Shown: piece by piece, positions 1 to 5,403 of the stretch | How positions within the stretch are numbered: the first letter of the stretch is position 1 | Layout of the letters: each line of letters begins with the position of its first letter | Virus record (IMG/VR): IMGVR_UViG_3300021197_001912 | Coordinates: 1-36,460 of that record | Reading direction: 5' to 3' (one strand) | DNA from: a virus | DNA: 36,460 bases | Translations under genes and position numbers: made by a program | Notes under the pieces: model-generated | The model's input: the letters and a program-made list of their open reading frames with translations, nothing else | Told to the model about the DNA's origin: nothing | Databases searched by the model: none

Positions 1-113
1 TACGTATCTCCTGTGAAGAAATGAGGCTTGAATGGACGTTTGTAGTAAGCATCTGCACTGCCTCTATCCCATGGTCCGCCGTGTCTCATCTTTAAGTAGT
101 TCTTATCTTCCAT
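1..113 (-). CDS. Small conserved phage protein, 3' end outside window
   Basis: The reading frame starts with ATG at 113 and runs off the left edge, so only about 37 N-terminal residues are visible. It begins MEDKNYLKMRHGGPWDRGSA and continues DAYYKRPFKPHFF. The HGGPWDRGSADAYY pattern is, from memory, typical of a small protein found in many tailed phages and usually called hypothetical. Its role is unknown. The start is fixed by an upstream TATAAT-containing element ending 6 bases before the ATG. The gene is first in its transcription unit as seen here. Confidence 0.75.
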   Translation of the reverse strand, partial: MEDKNYLKMRHGGPWDRGSADAYYKRPFKPHFFTGDT

Positions 114-137
114 ACTATTATTATATCTGAGTTCCTT
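114..137 (-). promoter_or_regulatory. Early-type promoter-like element, copy 1 (reference description)
   Basis: Read on the minus strand the element is AAGGAACT, a four-base spacer, TATAAT, then 5-7 bases and an ATG. In the commonest form the last bases are TAGGT before the ATG. This copy has spacing 6. The TATAAT fits a sigma70-type -10 box. No -35 hexamer at 17 bases is conserved; instead GGAACT lies only four bases upstream, at about -22 to -17 if TATAAT is -12 to -7. The expected transcription start is at or next to the A of the ATG. AAGGA lies about 18 bases from the start codon, too far for a Shine-Dalgarno. The promoter function is inferred. Confidence 0.7.
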
Positions 138-349
138 TAGAGGTAGGTTACTTCGGTGATTGCAAAGTAATTCTCTTCACGTTGATGAGCCCATTCGAGT
201 TGATTCTCAGATAGAACCTTCCAACCTTTAGTATTAAGCAACGGTAGAGCCTCTACAAGCTTCTTCTTCTCATGAGATACTGCAACTACGATCTCGCTGT
301 GATCATTTCCGTAGTGCTTAAGCAGTCTGTAGCATTTACTTTCTTTCAT
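137..349 (-). CDS. Small protein of unknown function, 70 aa
   Basis: A 70-residue soluble protein, MKESKCYRLLKHYGNDHSEI at the N-terminus, with an alternating strand/helix look. A middle segment (KKKLVEALPLLNTKGW, residues about 28-43) resembles the 'index residues then helix' layout seen in other small early proteins here. I do not recognise a family. ATG at 349 follows directly on the element at 350-372. The stop TAA (137-139) abuts the next element, so there is no free intergenic space. Confidence 0.7.
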   Translation of the reverse strand: MKESKCYRLLKHYGNDHSEIVVAVSHEKKKLVEALPLLNTKGWKVLSENQLEWAHQREENYFAITEVTYL

Positions 350-372
350 ACCTAATTATATCAGAGTTCCTT
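350..372 (-). promoter_or_regulatory. Early-type element, copy 2
   Basis: AAGGAACT, spacer CTGA, TATAAT, then TAGGT and the ATG at 349 (spacing 5). The CTCTGA of the element also supplies the last sense codon and stop (L, TGA) of the gene at 361-615. Confidence 0.7.
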
Positions 373-615
373 AATTGATACTACGACGTATTCGTGATGA
401 TTCTTGTAACTATCTGCATATTCAACACAATCAGTAAACTTACCTGAATGATCGATGTATGATGCATCAATAACATGATAACTTTCTTCTTTTACTTTCT
501 CTGTTGTAATGACCTCCACCCTGGTAAGTGAGTGAATTAGCCATGCTTGCCACGATACTACCACTAGTGCAATAACACCGAATAGAGTGGCTTCATTTGT
601 ATATGTCTTAATCAT
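361..615 (-). CDS. Small single-pass membrane protein, 84 aa
   Basis: One membrane segment is visible at residues about 11-31 (LFGVIALVVVSWQAWLIHSL), followed by a roughly 50-residue soluble domain. The family is not recognised. The C-terminus ends IKEL and its last codons are read from the AAGGAACTCTGA of the downstream regulatory element, so the element and the coding end overlap. The start ATG at 615 lacks the early element. It lies 10 bases after the stop of the gene at 626-853, so the two are probably cotranscribed. Confidence 0.65.
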   Translation of the reverse strand: MIKTYTNEATLFGVIALVVVSWQAWLIHSLTRVEVITTEKVKEESYHVIDASYIDHSGKFTDCVEYADSYKNHHEYVVVSIKEL

Positions 616-625
616 AATTCTATTT

Positions 626-853
626 CTACTTAGCTGCTACTAATACCCCGTGGAGATCTGCAATGGTCTCATCCTTCTTGACTTGCTCTTCTTCAAGTTT
701 CTTACTCCATGCATGAAGTTCAGCGATGGTCTGGTCTTTCTTAACAATTAGCCTCTCATGAGACTCTAGCTCTGCCCTAAGGGCAATAACCGTATCAACA
801 AGAGAGCTTACTTCTTCTTCTAGCTGCTTAACATCATTTTCCATCTCTTTCAT
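626..853 (-). CDS. Coiled-coil protein with tandem heptad repeat, 75 aa
   Basis: The whole protein is predicted coiled coil: acidic/basic residues alternate with regularly spaced Leu, Val and Ile. Two near copies of a segment are visible, VKKDQTIAELHAW (about residues 37-49) and VKKDETIADLHGV (about 58-70), 21 residues apart, exactly three heptads. It is probably a small oligomerising protein; the partner is unknown. It starts directly after the element at 854-876. Confidence 0.7.
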   Translation of the reverse strand: MKEMENDVKQLEEEVSSLVDTVIALRAELESHERLIVKKDQTIAELHAWSKKLEEEQVKKDETIADLHGVLVAAK

Positions 854-876
854 ACCTAATTATATCGGAGTTCCTT
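854..876 (-). promoter_or_regulatory. Early-type element, copy 3
   Basis: AAGGAACT, spacer CCGA, TATAAT, spacing 5 to the ATG at 853. All core bases match the reference. Confidence 0.7.
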
Positions 877-878
877 TA

Positions 879-998
879 CTATACTTCAAACTCACCGTAT
901 TCTAGCTTAAGCTCTTTAAGCTCTTTCTCTGCACGTACTAGTCTCTCAGTAAGCTCTAGAGCTTCTGTTAGCATTTCAATTCGTTCTTTATCCGTCAT
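879..998 (-). CDS. Short helical protein, 39 aa
   Basis: A 39-residue frame, MTDKERIEMLTEALELTERL then VRAEKELKELKLEYGEFEV. It is highly charged and almost certainly one long amphipathic helix or coiled coil with a Leu/Ile heptad pattern. No family is recognised. It is supported as a real gene by its own upstream element (999-1020), an ATG at the usual spacing and a stop that ends just before the next element. Confidence 0.65.
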   Translation of the reverse strand: MTDKERIEMLTEALELTERLVRAEKELKELKLEYGEFEV

Positions 999-1020
999 AC
1001 CTAATTATATTAGAGTTCAT
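999..1020 (-). promoter_or_regulatory. Early-type element, copy 4 (variant)
   Basis: TGAACT replaces GGAACT; the spacer is CTAA and TATAAT is intact, spacing 5 to the ATG at 998. The element's CTCTAA provides the last codon and the stop of the gene at 1010-1189. Confidence 0.6.
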
Positions 1021-1189
1021 TATCCATATTAGCATAACATTTTTTACATAACTGCCCTGCTCCTTCAACATAACCTATTCTATAGTCTATATGAGTATCA
1101 TAACTGTAATCGGATTCTTCTCCACAAATAATACAGAGATCTTTACCATTTTCGCTAACACCTAATAATTTGTTTTGTTCTGTTTCCAT
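1010..1189 (-). CDS. Zinc-ribbon-like small protein, 59 aa
   Basis: A four-cysteine pattern is visible: CIICGE (about residues 19-24) and CKKCY (about 49-53), i.e. two CxxC knuckles about 26 residues apart. This is typical of a single treble-clef or zinc-ribbon unit, so zinc binding is likely. The target (nucleic acid or protein) cannot be told. The C-terminus (MDNEL, stop) is read from the adjacent regulatory element. Confidence 0.65.
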   Translation of the reverse strand: METEQNKLLGVSENGKDLCIICGEESDYSYDTHIDYRIGYVEGAGQLCKKCYANMDNEL

Positions 1190-1212
1190 ACCTAATTATA
1201 TCGTAGTTCCTT
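1190..1212 (-). promoter_or_regulatory. Early-type element, copy 5
   Basis: AAGGAACT, spacer ACGA, TATAAT, spacing 5 to the ATG at 1189. It abuts the stop codon of the gene at 1211-1522. Confidence 0.7.
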
Positions 1213-1522
1213 ATGCAATCAGCTCTAGTGTCTTATTGATCTCCTTGAGTCTCATCTCATTCTCGTCCCTCTCAGTTTCAAGTTGAACACGTAAAAGGTT
1301 AGCCATTAAAAGCATCTTACTATTAACATCTGTTAATTTCTCATCTGAATAGCTGAAGTTAAGCCAGGTCTCAGTTGGCTCTGTTGGCCAGAGTTCATAT
1401 CGCCATCCTAGTTCTTTGTATTTACATTCAGTAAGTACTACGCGAGGCGATACAACAACAATCTTTCTAAGAGTATCTCTACCCTTATTTGCAATATAGT
1501 TCTTTCCAACGGTATCGTTCAT
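1211..1522 (-). CDS. Small protein of unknown function, 103 aa
   Basis: The N-terminal half is strand-rich with aromatic residues (KYKELGWRYELWPTEPTETW, about residues 34-53). The C-terminal third is a helix with heptad spacing (residues about 75-103, ending NKTLELIA) that could oligomerise. No known domain is recognised. The start is set by the element at 1523-1546. Confidence 0.7.
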   Translation of the reverse strand: MNDTVGKNYIANKGRDTLRKIVVVSPRVVLTECKYKELGWRYELWPTEPTETWLNFSYSDEKLTDVNSKMLLMANLLRVQLETERDENEMRLKEINKTLELIA

Positions 1523-1546
1523 ACTATTATTATATACGAGTTCCTT
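1523..1546 (-). promoter_or_regulatory. Early-type element, copy 6
   Basis: AAGGAACT, TATAAT, spacing 6 to the ATG at 1522. It is read through as the C-terminal codons of the gene at 1530-1799 (KGTRI, stop TAA inside the TATAAT). Confidence 0.65.
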
Positions 1547-1799
1547 TTACTGTATGCACAATACACTTTATCGGTCTATCGCTTGGGTCTGTATCTCGCC
1601 ATGCACTATTAAACTCTTCTGTTCCAGGCGTCCATCCATTAACCATCTCATTCTTACGCTCTCTATTGACTGGTACTACCTTCTCTACCCATACGTTCTG
1701 TACTTCATCCTTTACTTCATGAATGCAGAGGTTAAGAGCTTTGAGTACATTAGTCTTTGTCTTAGTATAAGCTACAACAACATACTTACTCTCTTTCAT
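1530..1799 (-). CDS. Small protein of unknown function, 89 aa
   Basis: An 89-residue soluble protein with the N-terminus MKESKYVVVAYTKTKTNVLK, sharing MKESK with the gene at 137-349. The middle is rich in charged residues; no catalytic or binding motif is recognised. Its last five residues (KGTRI) and stop are encoded by the regulatory element of the next gene. The upstream element at 1800-1821 overlaps the end of a structured RNA region. Confidence 0.65.
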   Translation of the reverse strand: MKESKYVVVAYTKTKTNVLKALNLCIHEVKDEVQNVWVEKVVPVNRERKNEMVNGWTPGTEEFNSAWRDTDPSDRPIKCIVHTVKGTRI

Positions 1800-1821
1800 A
1801 CCTAATTATATTCTAGTTCCT
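1800..1821 (-). promoter_or_regulatory. Early-type element, copy 7
   Basis: TAGGAACT, spacer AGAA, TATAAT, spacing 5 to the ATG at 1799. The GTAGG before GAACT is also the 3' strand of a long stem in the structured region at 1815-1892. Confidence 0.65.
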
Positions 1822-1892
1822 ACTCCCACCTAGCCTCCCCCTTTCGGGTTGTAGGCGTGAAGATTTTGACGCCTCGTTAATTACTAGGAGCA
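1815..1892 (-). ncRNA. Structured RNA segment 3' of the tRNA-like RNA
   Basis: On the minus strand this segment can fold into a branched structure. CCTGCTCC at its 5' end pairs over eight positions with GGAGTAGG at its 3' end (one G-U). Inside lie GGCGT/ACGCC closing a ten-base loop, and CCC-GAAA-GGG, a GNRA-type tetraloop. No protein frame fits. It may be the 3' part of one longer RNA with the tRNA-like element, a processing or termination structure, or a separate small RNA. The fold was drawn by eye only. Confidence 0.45.
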
Positions 1893-2001
1893 GGCCCGAG
1901 CAGGTATTGAACCTGCATTACCTCCCATACTTAGCCGTCGCCTTGTTGTAGCCTTGCTAGCATTGCTACCGGGTGGTTCTTCCCAGTTAGATGACCGGGC
2001 C
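1893..2001 (-). ncRNA. tRNA-like RNA with an expanded anticodon arm
   Basis: Canonical parts: acceptor strands GGCCCGG and TCGGGCC (six Watson-Crick pairs and one G-U) and a perfect T arm, GCAGG-TTCAATA-CCTGC. There is a short D arm (TCT/AGA) whose loop holds GGG, and a five-base variable region (GTAAT). Where the anticodon arm should be, CACCC pairs with GGGAG (one A-A mismatch), but it closes about 44 bases rather than 7. The total is 109 bases. No CCA is encoded. No anticodon can be assigned. It could be a tRNA with a tiny insertion, a decayed tRNA or a tRNA mimic. Confidence 0.5.
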
Positions 2002-2011
2002 ATATTTTGTT

Positions 2012-2034
2012 TCTATATTATACTATAGTTCCTT
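2012..2034 (-). promoter_or_regulatory. Early-type element, copy 8, in front of the tRNA-like RNA
   Basis: AAGGAACT, spacer ATAG, TATAAT. The RNA's first base (2001) lies 15 bases after TATAAT and no protein start follows. This copy is the main argument that the element is a promoter and not a translation signal. Confidence 0.7.
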
Positions 2035-2157
2035 AAAGTTTAGGGTCTTTCTCTGAGGGCACCCTTACTCCCACGATAGTTCATTATTTAACGTCTTATC
2101 CTATTCGCTTAACCGTGTTTATACTCACTTGACGCACCATCTTACGGGTGAAAACTT
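2035..2157 (-). other. Non-coding spacer with hairpin potential
   Basis: About 120 bases between the stop of the gene at 2158-2355 and the tRNA-like promoter. Only 14-codon frames occur. On the minus strand CACC/GGTG and AGGGT/ACCCT can form small hairpins with loops of 8 and 14 bases, but no T-run follows, so neither is a clear terminator. I cannot assign a function. Confidence 0.4.
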
Positions 2158-2355
2158 TTAATCTGTCTTAATGTTTACGATCTGATTGACATGCCAGCCA
2201 TTAGTAGATCCCATAAACTCAATCTGAAACCAACCGTTAGCATCGAGCCTTTTGATAACACCCTCTTCAGACCACATCTCACCATCACGTCTAGGGCAGA
2301 TATCTAGGAACACATGCTCACCAGATTCAACTAATCTCTCAACTCTCTCTTTCAT
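2158..2355 (-). CDS. Small protein of unknown function, 65 aa
   Basis: The protein reads MKERVERLVESGEHVFLDIC at its start, with later strand-rich, Trp-containing segments (NGWFQIEFMG, NGWHVNQIV). It looks like a small beta-barrel, SH3-like at most; no family is recognised. The start chosen is the ATG at 2355. A longer frame to 2388 would only translate the regulatory element (it would read ELNYNK across it), so it is rejected. Confidence 0.65.
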   Translation of the reverse strand: MKERVERLVESGEHVFLDICPRRDGEMWSEEGVIKRLDANGWFQIEFMGSTNGWHVNQIVNIKTD

Positions 2356-2379
2356 ACTCTTATTATAATTAAGTTCCTT
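2356..2379 (-). promoter_or_regulatory. Early-type element, copy 9
   Basis: AAGGAACT, spacer TAAT, TATAAT, spacing 6 to the ATG at 2355. Its AAGG overlaps the stop of the gene at 2378-2683. Confidence 0.7.
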
Positions 2380-2683
2380 ATCGCTCATTATCTTCTACTA
2401 CTATTGCTTTACCTGCACTACTAGTATTAATATTGTGATCTGAATAATTAAGCTTACCAGCATCACCTTCTATCTTCTCTATCCACTTTCGCCTACCTTC
2501 TGTATTATGTAGATCGTTATCACCGGCCCAGTACACGGTTGCGAGGAAGAGTACAATACATATTATCTTTGAGAAAGACATTATAATTACAGGAACATAC
2601 TTAATAATCCACCAAAGGATAGCTGGCATCGCGCAAATAACGATAACTAAACTCAGCAGCAAACAAGGTATCATATTATCCAT
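2378..2683 (-). CDS. Two-pass membrane protein, 101 aa
   Basis: The first half is two hydrophobic segments (residues about 4-27, rich in Leu/Ile/Val, and about 32-52, IIMSFSKIICIVLFLATVYW) with a short polar turn. A charged C-terminal tail of about 50 residues follows. It probably sits in the host inner membrane. A role in lysis or superinfection exclusion is conceivable but nothing in the sequence shows it. It is expressed from its own element. Confidence 0.65.
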   Translation of the reverse strand: MDNMIPCLLLSLVIVICAMPAILWWIIKYVPVIIMSFSKIICIVLFLATVYWAGDNDLHNTEGRRKWIEKIEGDAGKLNYSDHNINTSSAGKAIVVEDNER

Positions 2684-2706
2684 ACTTAATTATAACGTAG
2701 TTCCTT
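2684..2706 (-). promoter_or_regulatory. Early-type element, copy 10
   Basis: AAGGAACT, spacer ACGT, TATAAT, spacing 5 to the ATG at 2683. Confidence 0.7.
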
Positions 2707-2923
2707 ATTTAGCGTTAATTCTATCTTCCGCTACTCCAACCTCTTTCAACCATTTAATTGCATCCTCTTCACTATCATGCAACTCACCTTCCATCCTACC
2801 TGAAACGAATGTTGCTAGACCTCCTCTAGTCTGACTCCACACTATTCTAATTTTACCTTTTGCAAAAGTAGAACCCCATACATCTTTAAGAGTAGGTAGA
2901 TTATCAGCACCTTTAATCTTCAT
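2705..2923 (-). CDS. Small protein of unknown function, 72 aa
   Basis: A compact alpha/beta protein. Strand-like segments KIRIVWSQT and LATFVSGRMEGEL are followed by a helix starting SEEDAIKWLKEVG (about residues 51-63). The 'strand, display, helix beginning DxEDAIxxL' layout recurs in the genes at 2944-3126 and 11470-11685, which may belong to one small fold. No function is recognised. Confidence 0.7.
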   Translation of the reverse strand: MKIKGADNLPTLKDVWGSTFAKGKIRIVWSQTRGGLATFVSGRMEGELHDSEEDAIKWLKEVGVAEDRINAK

Positions 2924-2945
2924 ACCTTATTATATAAGAGTTCCT
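2924..2945 (-). promoter_or_regulatory. Early-type element, copy 11
   Basis: TAGGAACT, spacer CTTA, TATAAT, spacing 5 to the ATG at 2923. The TAG is the stop codon of the gene at 2944-3126. Confidence 0.65.
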
Positions 2946-3126
2946 AATAATCGAGAGAATGCCCTGCAAGCTGTATGGTAACTGAATAAGTTTCTTTATC
3001 TTGCCAGAGCGTGTCCATTTTATGAACAGCATCATGCTTTTCTTCAAACGGACCATAGTATCTCACACTCTTATCTTTCTTTGAATCAACTTTAGTATGC
3101 ATTACATACCAGTTATTTTCTTCCAT
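2944..3126 (-). CDS. Small protein of unknown function, 60-62 aa
   Basis: Two starts are possible, ATG at 3132 (MIMEENNWYV) or at 3126 (MEENNWYV); I chose 3126 without strong evidence. The protein has strand segments NNWYVMHTKV and VRYYGPFEEK, a helix from about HDAVHKMDTLW, then a strand TYSVTIQLAG. Upstream is an A/T-rich TATATA but no GGAACT block. No family is recognised. Confidence 0.6.
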   Translation of the reverse strand: MEENNWYVMHTKVDSKKDKSVRYYGPFEEKHDAVHKMDTLWQDKETYSVTIQLAGHSLDY

Positions 3127-3182
3127 TATCATACTATTCTGTATATATTGTTAACTATAGGAGAGCCCTTAAGCTCCCGCCC

Positions 3183-3305
3183 TTATTCTAATAGCTTTGC
3201 CAATGCTCCAGCTACTCCAATTGCTGCTGTAATAAGAAACCATGATACTAACGCAACGATTGTCACTTTCTCGAAAAACTCTCTATCTGTTTTATTTTTC
3301 TTCAT
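3183..3305 (-). CDS. Short single-pass membrane protein, 40 aa
   Basis: MKKNKTDREFFEKVTIVALV followed by a hydrophobic stretch (WFLITAAIGVAGALAKLL) gives one membrane helix with a basic N-terminus. It overlaps the end of the gene at 3292-3471 by 14 bases in another frame, which suggests translational coupling. After its stop, GGAGC/GCTCTCC can form an imperfect hairpin without a T-run. No family is recognised. Confidence 0.55.
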   Translation of the reverse strand: MKKNKTDREFFEKVTIVALVSWFLITAAIGVAGALAKLLE

Positions 3306-3471
3306 AATAGTCTTCTTCATCAAAAGGTATAATCTCTTCAAATTGGGTTAAGAGTACTTGCTCACCCTTATCGTTATATTCAAACGTTCTTTCTACTATA
3401 GCACCATCTTCATATTCAAGAGTAAAGATAACTCTACCCTGATCGTCATATTTTTTATGATTTTTACTCAT
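3292..3471 (-). CDS. Small acidic protein, 59 aa
   Basis: The sequence shows strands with a DDQGRVIFTLEYEDG / RTFEYNDKGEQ pattern, two short repeats of 'D/N-x-G then strand', and an acidic tail (FDEEDYYEEK). It is reminiscent of single YD-type repeats, as in the gene at 5931-6185, but too short to assign. Its ATG overlaps the stop of an 11-codon upstream frame. Confidence 0.55.
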   Translation of the reverse strand: MSKNHKKYDDQGRVIFTLEYEDGAIVERTFEYNDKGEQVLLTQFEEIIPFDEEDYYEEK

Positions 3472-3499
3472 TAGTTATGCTAAGGTATTTTTTGTTCAT
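3464..3499 (-). CDS. Possible 11-codon leader peptide
   Basis: The element at 3500-3522 is followed at the normal spacing by an ATG that opens only MNKKYLSITNE. Its stop TAA overlaps the ATG of the next gene by reading AATGAGTAA. It may be a leader peptide coupling translation to the 59-residue gene, or the remains of a start displaced by a small deletion. Confidence 0.35.
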   Translation of the reverse strand: MNKKYLSITNE

Positions 3500-3522
3500 A
3501 CCTAATTATAACAGAGTTCCTT
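3500..3522 (-). promoter_or_regulatory. Early-type element, copy 12
   Basis: AAGGAACT, spacer CTGT, TATAAT, spacing 5 to the ATG at 3499 (the 11-codon frame). The first sizeable gene starts 28 bases further on. Confidence 0.65.
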
Positions 3523-3545
3523 ATGAGTTATTACTACAAGTAGCC

Positions 3546-3758
3546 TTACATTGGTAACCCCACGTGGTCATCATCGCGAACCGCAGCAATACCGTATCGG
3601 TTTGACATTCCCATTAATGTTGGGGCCCATAGCCCAACAAAGATTCCAAGAGATTTGTCTGTGTTGGTGGAATATAGAAAGATAGAGGCAACCACTGATG
3701 CAAGTGATGCAACGAAAAAGAATTGTGACTTAGTTGTATTTGTAATATTAGTATTCAT
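3546..3758 (-). CDS. Two-pass membrane protein, 70 aa
   Basis: Residues about 11-29 (SQFFFVASLASVVASIFLY) and about 36-53 (LGIFVGLWAPTLMGMSNR) form two likely membrane helices joined by a short polar turn, with a polar C-terminus. This arrangement is common in small phage membrane proteins of unknown role. Upstream there is TATAAT (3767-3772) 8 bases from the ATG, but the GGAACT block is missing. Confidence 0.65.
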   Translation of the reverse strand: MNTNITNTTKSQFFFVASLASVVASIFLYSTNTDKSLGIFVGLWAPTLMGMSNRYGIAAVRDDDHVGLPM

Positions 3759-3802
3759 ATGCTCTAATTATAGTAGAACATAATAATTAATCAACTAATT
3801 TG

Positions 3803-4780
3803 TTACCACTTTCGGCAAGACCAATAACGTGCTTTTGTTTTCGGGCCCGGGTTGTCACAATTATGTCTAGCTCTGAAAGATTTACGAGCTTTAGGATTAC
3901 TCTTTCGAATCTTCATAGTCTTTTCACCTTTCCTCTTTGCTGATGTACCACCATGTCCGAAGTTAACCTTCTTAACGTTACCAGTCTTAGGATCCTTTAC
4001 ATAGACCTTAAACTTCTTAACATCACCTCGAGTTGGCTTGTTAAGAGAAACCTTTCGCCCTCTATATTCAGCATCTTCTTCAGGATCCTTCTTCATTCTT
4101 TCAAGTTCACGTTCATTATAATAATCATCCAATACATCACCCTCAGATGGATTATCATCTTTACCTTCTTCATCACTAATAAGTGCAGCTCCTGCTCCTC
4201 CAATTGCTCCAGCAACAGCTCCAGTTGCAGCCCCAAGACCTACTTTACCAGCTTTCAATGCAGCTTTACCAGCTAGCTTTGCACCCAGTTTACCAGTTTT
4301 CAATGCAGCTTTACCGGCTAGTTTACCAGCACCAGCAGCTAGTTTACCAGCACCTCTAGCGATATTACCGAGAGCCTCCTCTTGTACCTCTTCATCCTCT
4401 GGAGATAGTAAGTTTTTTGTATGGCCATATGGTTTACCATCTTCACATCCACATGTCTCGCAATCCTCATCTGTACACTCATGATCTTCTGCTTCAATTA
4501 ACGGCATAATAAGGTCATGAAGTACTTTAGCAAGATCCTTAGAAAGAGTAATTTCTACTGTATCAGTATCCTCTTCATCTTGAACACCTCGACCCCCGTG
4601 AGTAGCTTTTGACCTTCCTGGTGTATTAGGACGTGTGCGTCTATACCTTCCACCCGGTCCATCGGAATCAGAAGAGACTCCACTCGGCTTCCAGTTATTT
4701 TGAGAGTCATATGAATCTCCTTTCGGAGCTTTAGATGTACTATCTTCGATTAGTTTAGTAACGAGATTGTCGAATGTCAT
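3803..4780 (-). CDS. Late virion-associated protein with Gly/Ala/Lys repeats and conserved C-terminal domain, 325 aa
   Basis: In order: a Gly/Ser/Arg-rich N-terminus; a short block TVEITLSKDLAKVLHDLI (74-91); a Cys cluster (C102, C107, C110, C112); tandem repeats built on AGKLAGKAALKTGKLGAK (about 143-185), which may form amphipathic or membrane-active helices; an acidic linker; and a basic domain from about 255 with KKFKVYVKDPKTGNVKKVNF and a final ARYWSCRKW. I recall the C-terminal domain from marine T4-like phages, where it has no assigned function. The late promoter and repeats suggest a structural protein. Block 74-91 recurs in the protein at 22633-23646. Confidence 0.65.
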   Translation of the reverse strand: MTFDNLVTKLIEDSTSKAPKGDSYDSQNNWKPSGVSSDSDGPGGRYRRTRPNTPGRSKATHGGRGVQDEEDTDTVEITLSKDLAKVLHDLIMPLIEAEDHECTDEDCETCGCEDGKPYGHTKNLLSPEDEEVQEEALGNIARGAGKLAAGAGKLAGKAALKTGKLGAKLAGKAALKAGKVGLGAATGAVAGAIGGAGAALISDEEGKDDNPSEGDVLDDYYNERELERMKKDPEEDAEYRGRKVSLNKPTRGDVKKFKVYVKDPKTGNVKKVNFGHGGTSAKRKGEKTMKIRKSNPKARKSFRARHNCDNPGPKTKARYWSCRKW

Positions 4781-4784
4781 ACAT

Positions 4785-5120
4785 TTATTTAATCACTCGA
4801 ACAGATATTGCATTAGAATTAATCCATGAACCTTGCGCGTTATTTCTTGCTGCTATATCTTCTTTAAACTTATCCGACTTAACATAACTTTCAAATAATT
4901 TAGCGTCTTTTTCCTTTAAAAAGCAATAGTTAATCTCTACACCATCACGTGACATAGTGTAGAGACTATTTCCATCCTCAGAAGGCACCCAATCAACTTT
5001 CTTTTCGAGATTTGAATTACACCAGACTCGACATGCACGTACTGTACGATCATCTCCCGATAATGATATCACTGTACCGATGTCCTTTCTATATAATTGA
5101 TTGTGGCTATCATCCGACAT
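4785..5120 (-). CDS. Late protein of unknown function, 111 aa
   Basis: A soluble mixed alpha/beta protein, MSDDSHNQLYRKDIGTVISL at the start, with three cysteines and a Trp-containing middle (VWCNSNLEKKVDWVPSEDG). No family is recognised. It has the best late box in the window (TATAAATA, exact T4 consensus), so it is probably made late, perhaps as a minor virion or assembly protein. Confidence 0.6.
   Translation of the reverse strand: MSDDSHNQLYRKDIGTVISLSGDDRTVRACRVWCNSNLEKKVDWVPSEDGNSLYTMSRDGVEINYCFLKEKDAKLFESYVKSDKFKEDIAARNNAQGSWINSNAISVRVIK
4786..4793 (-). promoter_or_regulatory. T4-type late promoter box ATTAAATA
   Basis: ATTAAATA ends 5 bases before the ATG at 4780. It overlaps the final codons and stop of the gene at 4785-5120. 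Confidence 0.6.
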
Positions 5121-5125
5121 ATGGT

Positions 5126-5133
5126 TATTTATA
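5126..5133 (-). promoter_or_regulatory. T4 late promoter, exact TATAAATA
   Basis: It is an exact match to the T4 late consensus and ends 5 bases before the ATG at 5120. It overlaps the stop codon of the gene at 5129-5308. Confidence 0.75.
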
Positions 5134-5308
5134 CCTCTTCAGCGATACCGAGGCATTCTGCAGCCATAAACAATATAGCCAAACAAAAAATACCTGTCTC
5201 CGGAGAGATGCCTGGTATTAATGCTGGTATACATCCAAGGATACGTACAAACGATTTAACTACTGAGATATAAAAGTGCTTTTTTGAATTTGATTCTTTT
5301 GGTTCCAT
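5129..5308 (-). CDS. Small hydrophobic protein, 59 aa
   Basis: After a polar start (MEPKESNSKKHFYISVVKSF) come two hydrophobic stretches, VRILGCIPALIPG and TGIFCLAILFMAAECLGIA, ending EEV. The layout, with 'KSFVRI..G' then a membrane helix ending near E..GI.EE, resembles a small membrane protein I recall from other marine T4-like phages. It overlaps the gene at 5260-5403 by 49 bases in another frame. Confidence 0.6.
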   Translation of the reverse strand: MEPKESNSKKHFYISVVKSFVRILGCIPALIPGISPETGIFCLAILFMAAECLGIAEEV

Positions 5309-5403
5309 TTTTTTATTGTTAGTTTAAAGTCAATTGTAAGTAGTACCGATACAATTATTGCAATCAATACTGCTGTTAACATGTTAAATACTATTCTTAC
5401 CAT
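5260..5403 (-). CDS. Short single-pass membrane protein, 47 aa
   Basis: MVRIVFNMLTAVLIAIIVSV then LLTIDF makes one N-terminal membrane helix, followed by a basic/polar tail (KWNQKNQIQKSTF). Its start overlaps the stop of the gene at 5403-5585 (TAATG) and its end overlaps the next gene. The three frames therefore form a tightly coupled membrane-protein cassette. Confidence 0.55.
   Translation of the reverse strand: MVRIVFNMLTAVLIAIIVSVLLTIDFKLTIKKWNQKNQIQKSTFISQ

Noticed and set aside
1893-2001. tmRNA
   Set aside because: The T arm and acceptor fit, but the total length is 109 bases, the conserved 5' tmRNA sequence is absent, no pseudoknots are seen, and the only in-frame 'tag' would end in GDG rather than a hydrophobic ALAA-type end.
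1815-2001. Group I intron in a tRNA
   Set aside because: The insertion is about 37 bases and the conserved core pairings of a group I intron are not visible.
2356-2388. Longer start (2388) for the gene at 2158-2355
   Set aside because: The extra residues are just the translated promoter element, and the ATG at 2355 has the usual spacing.
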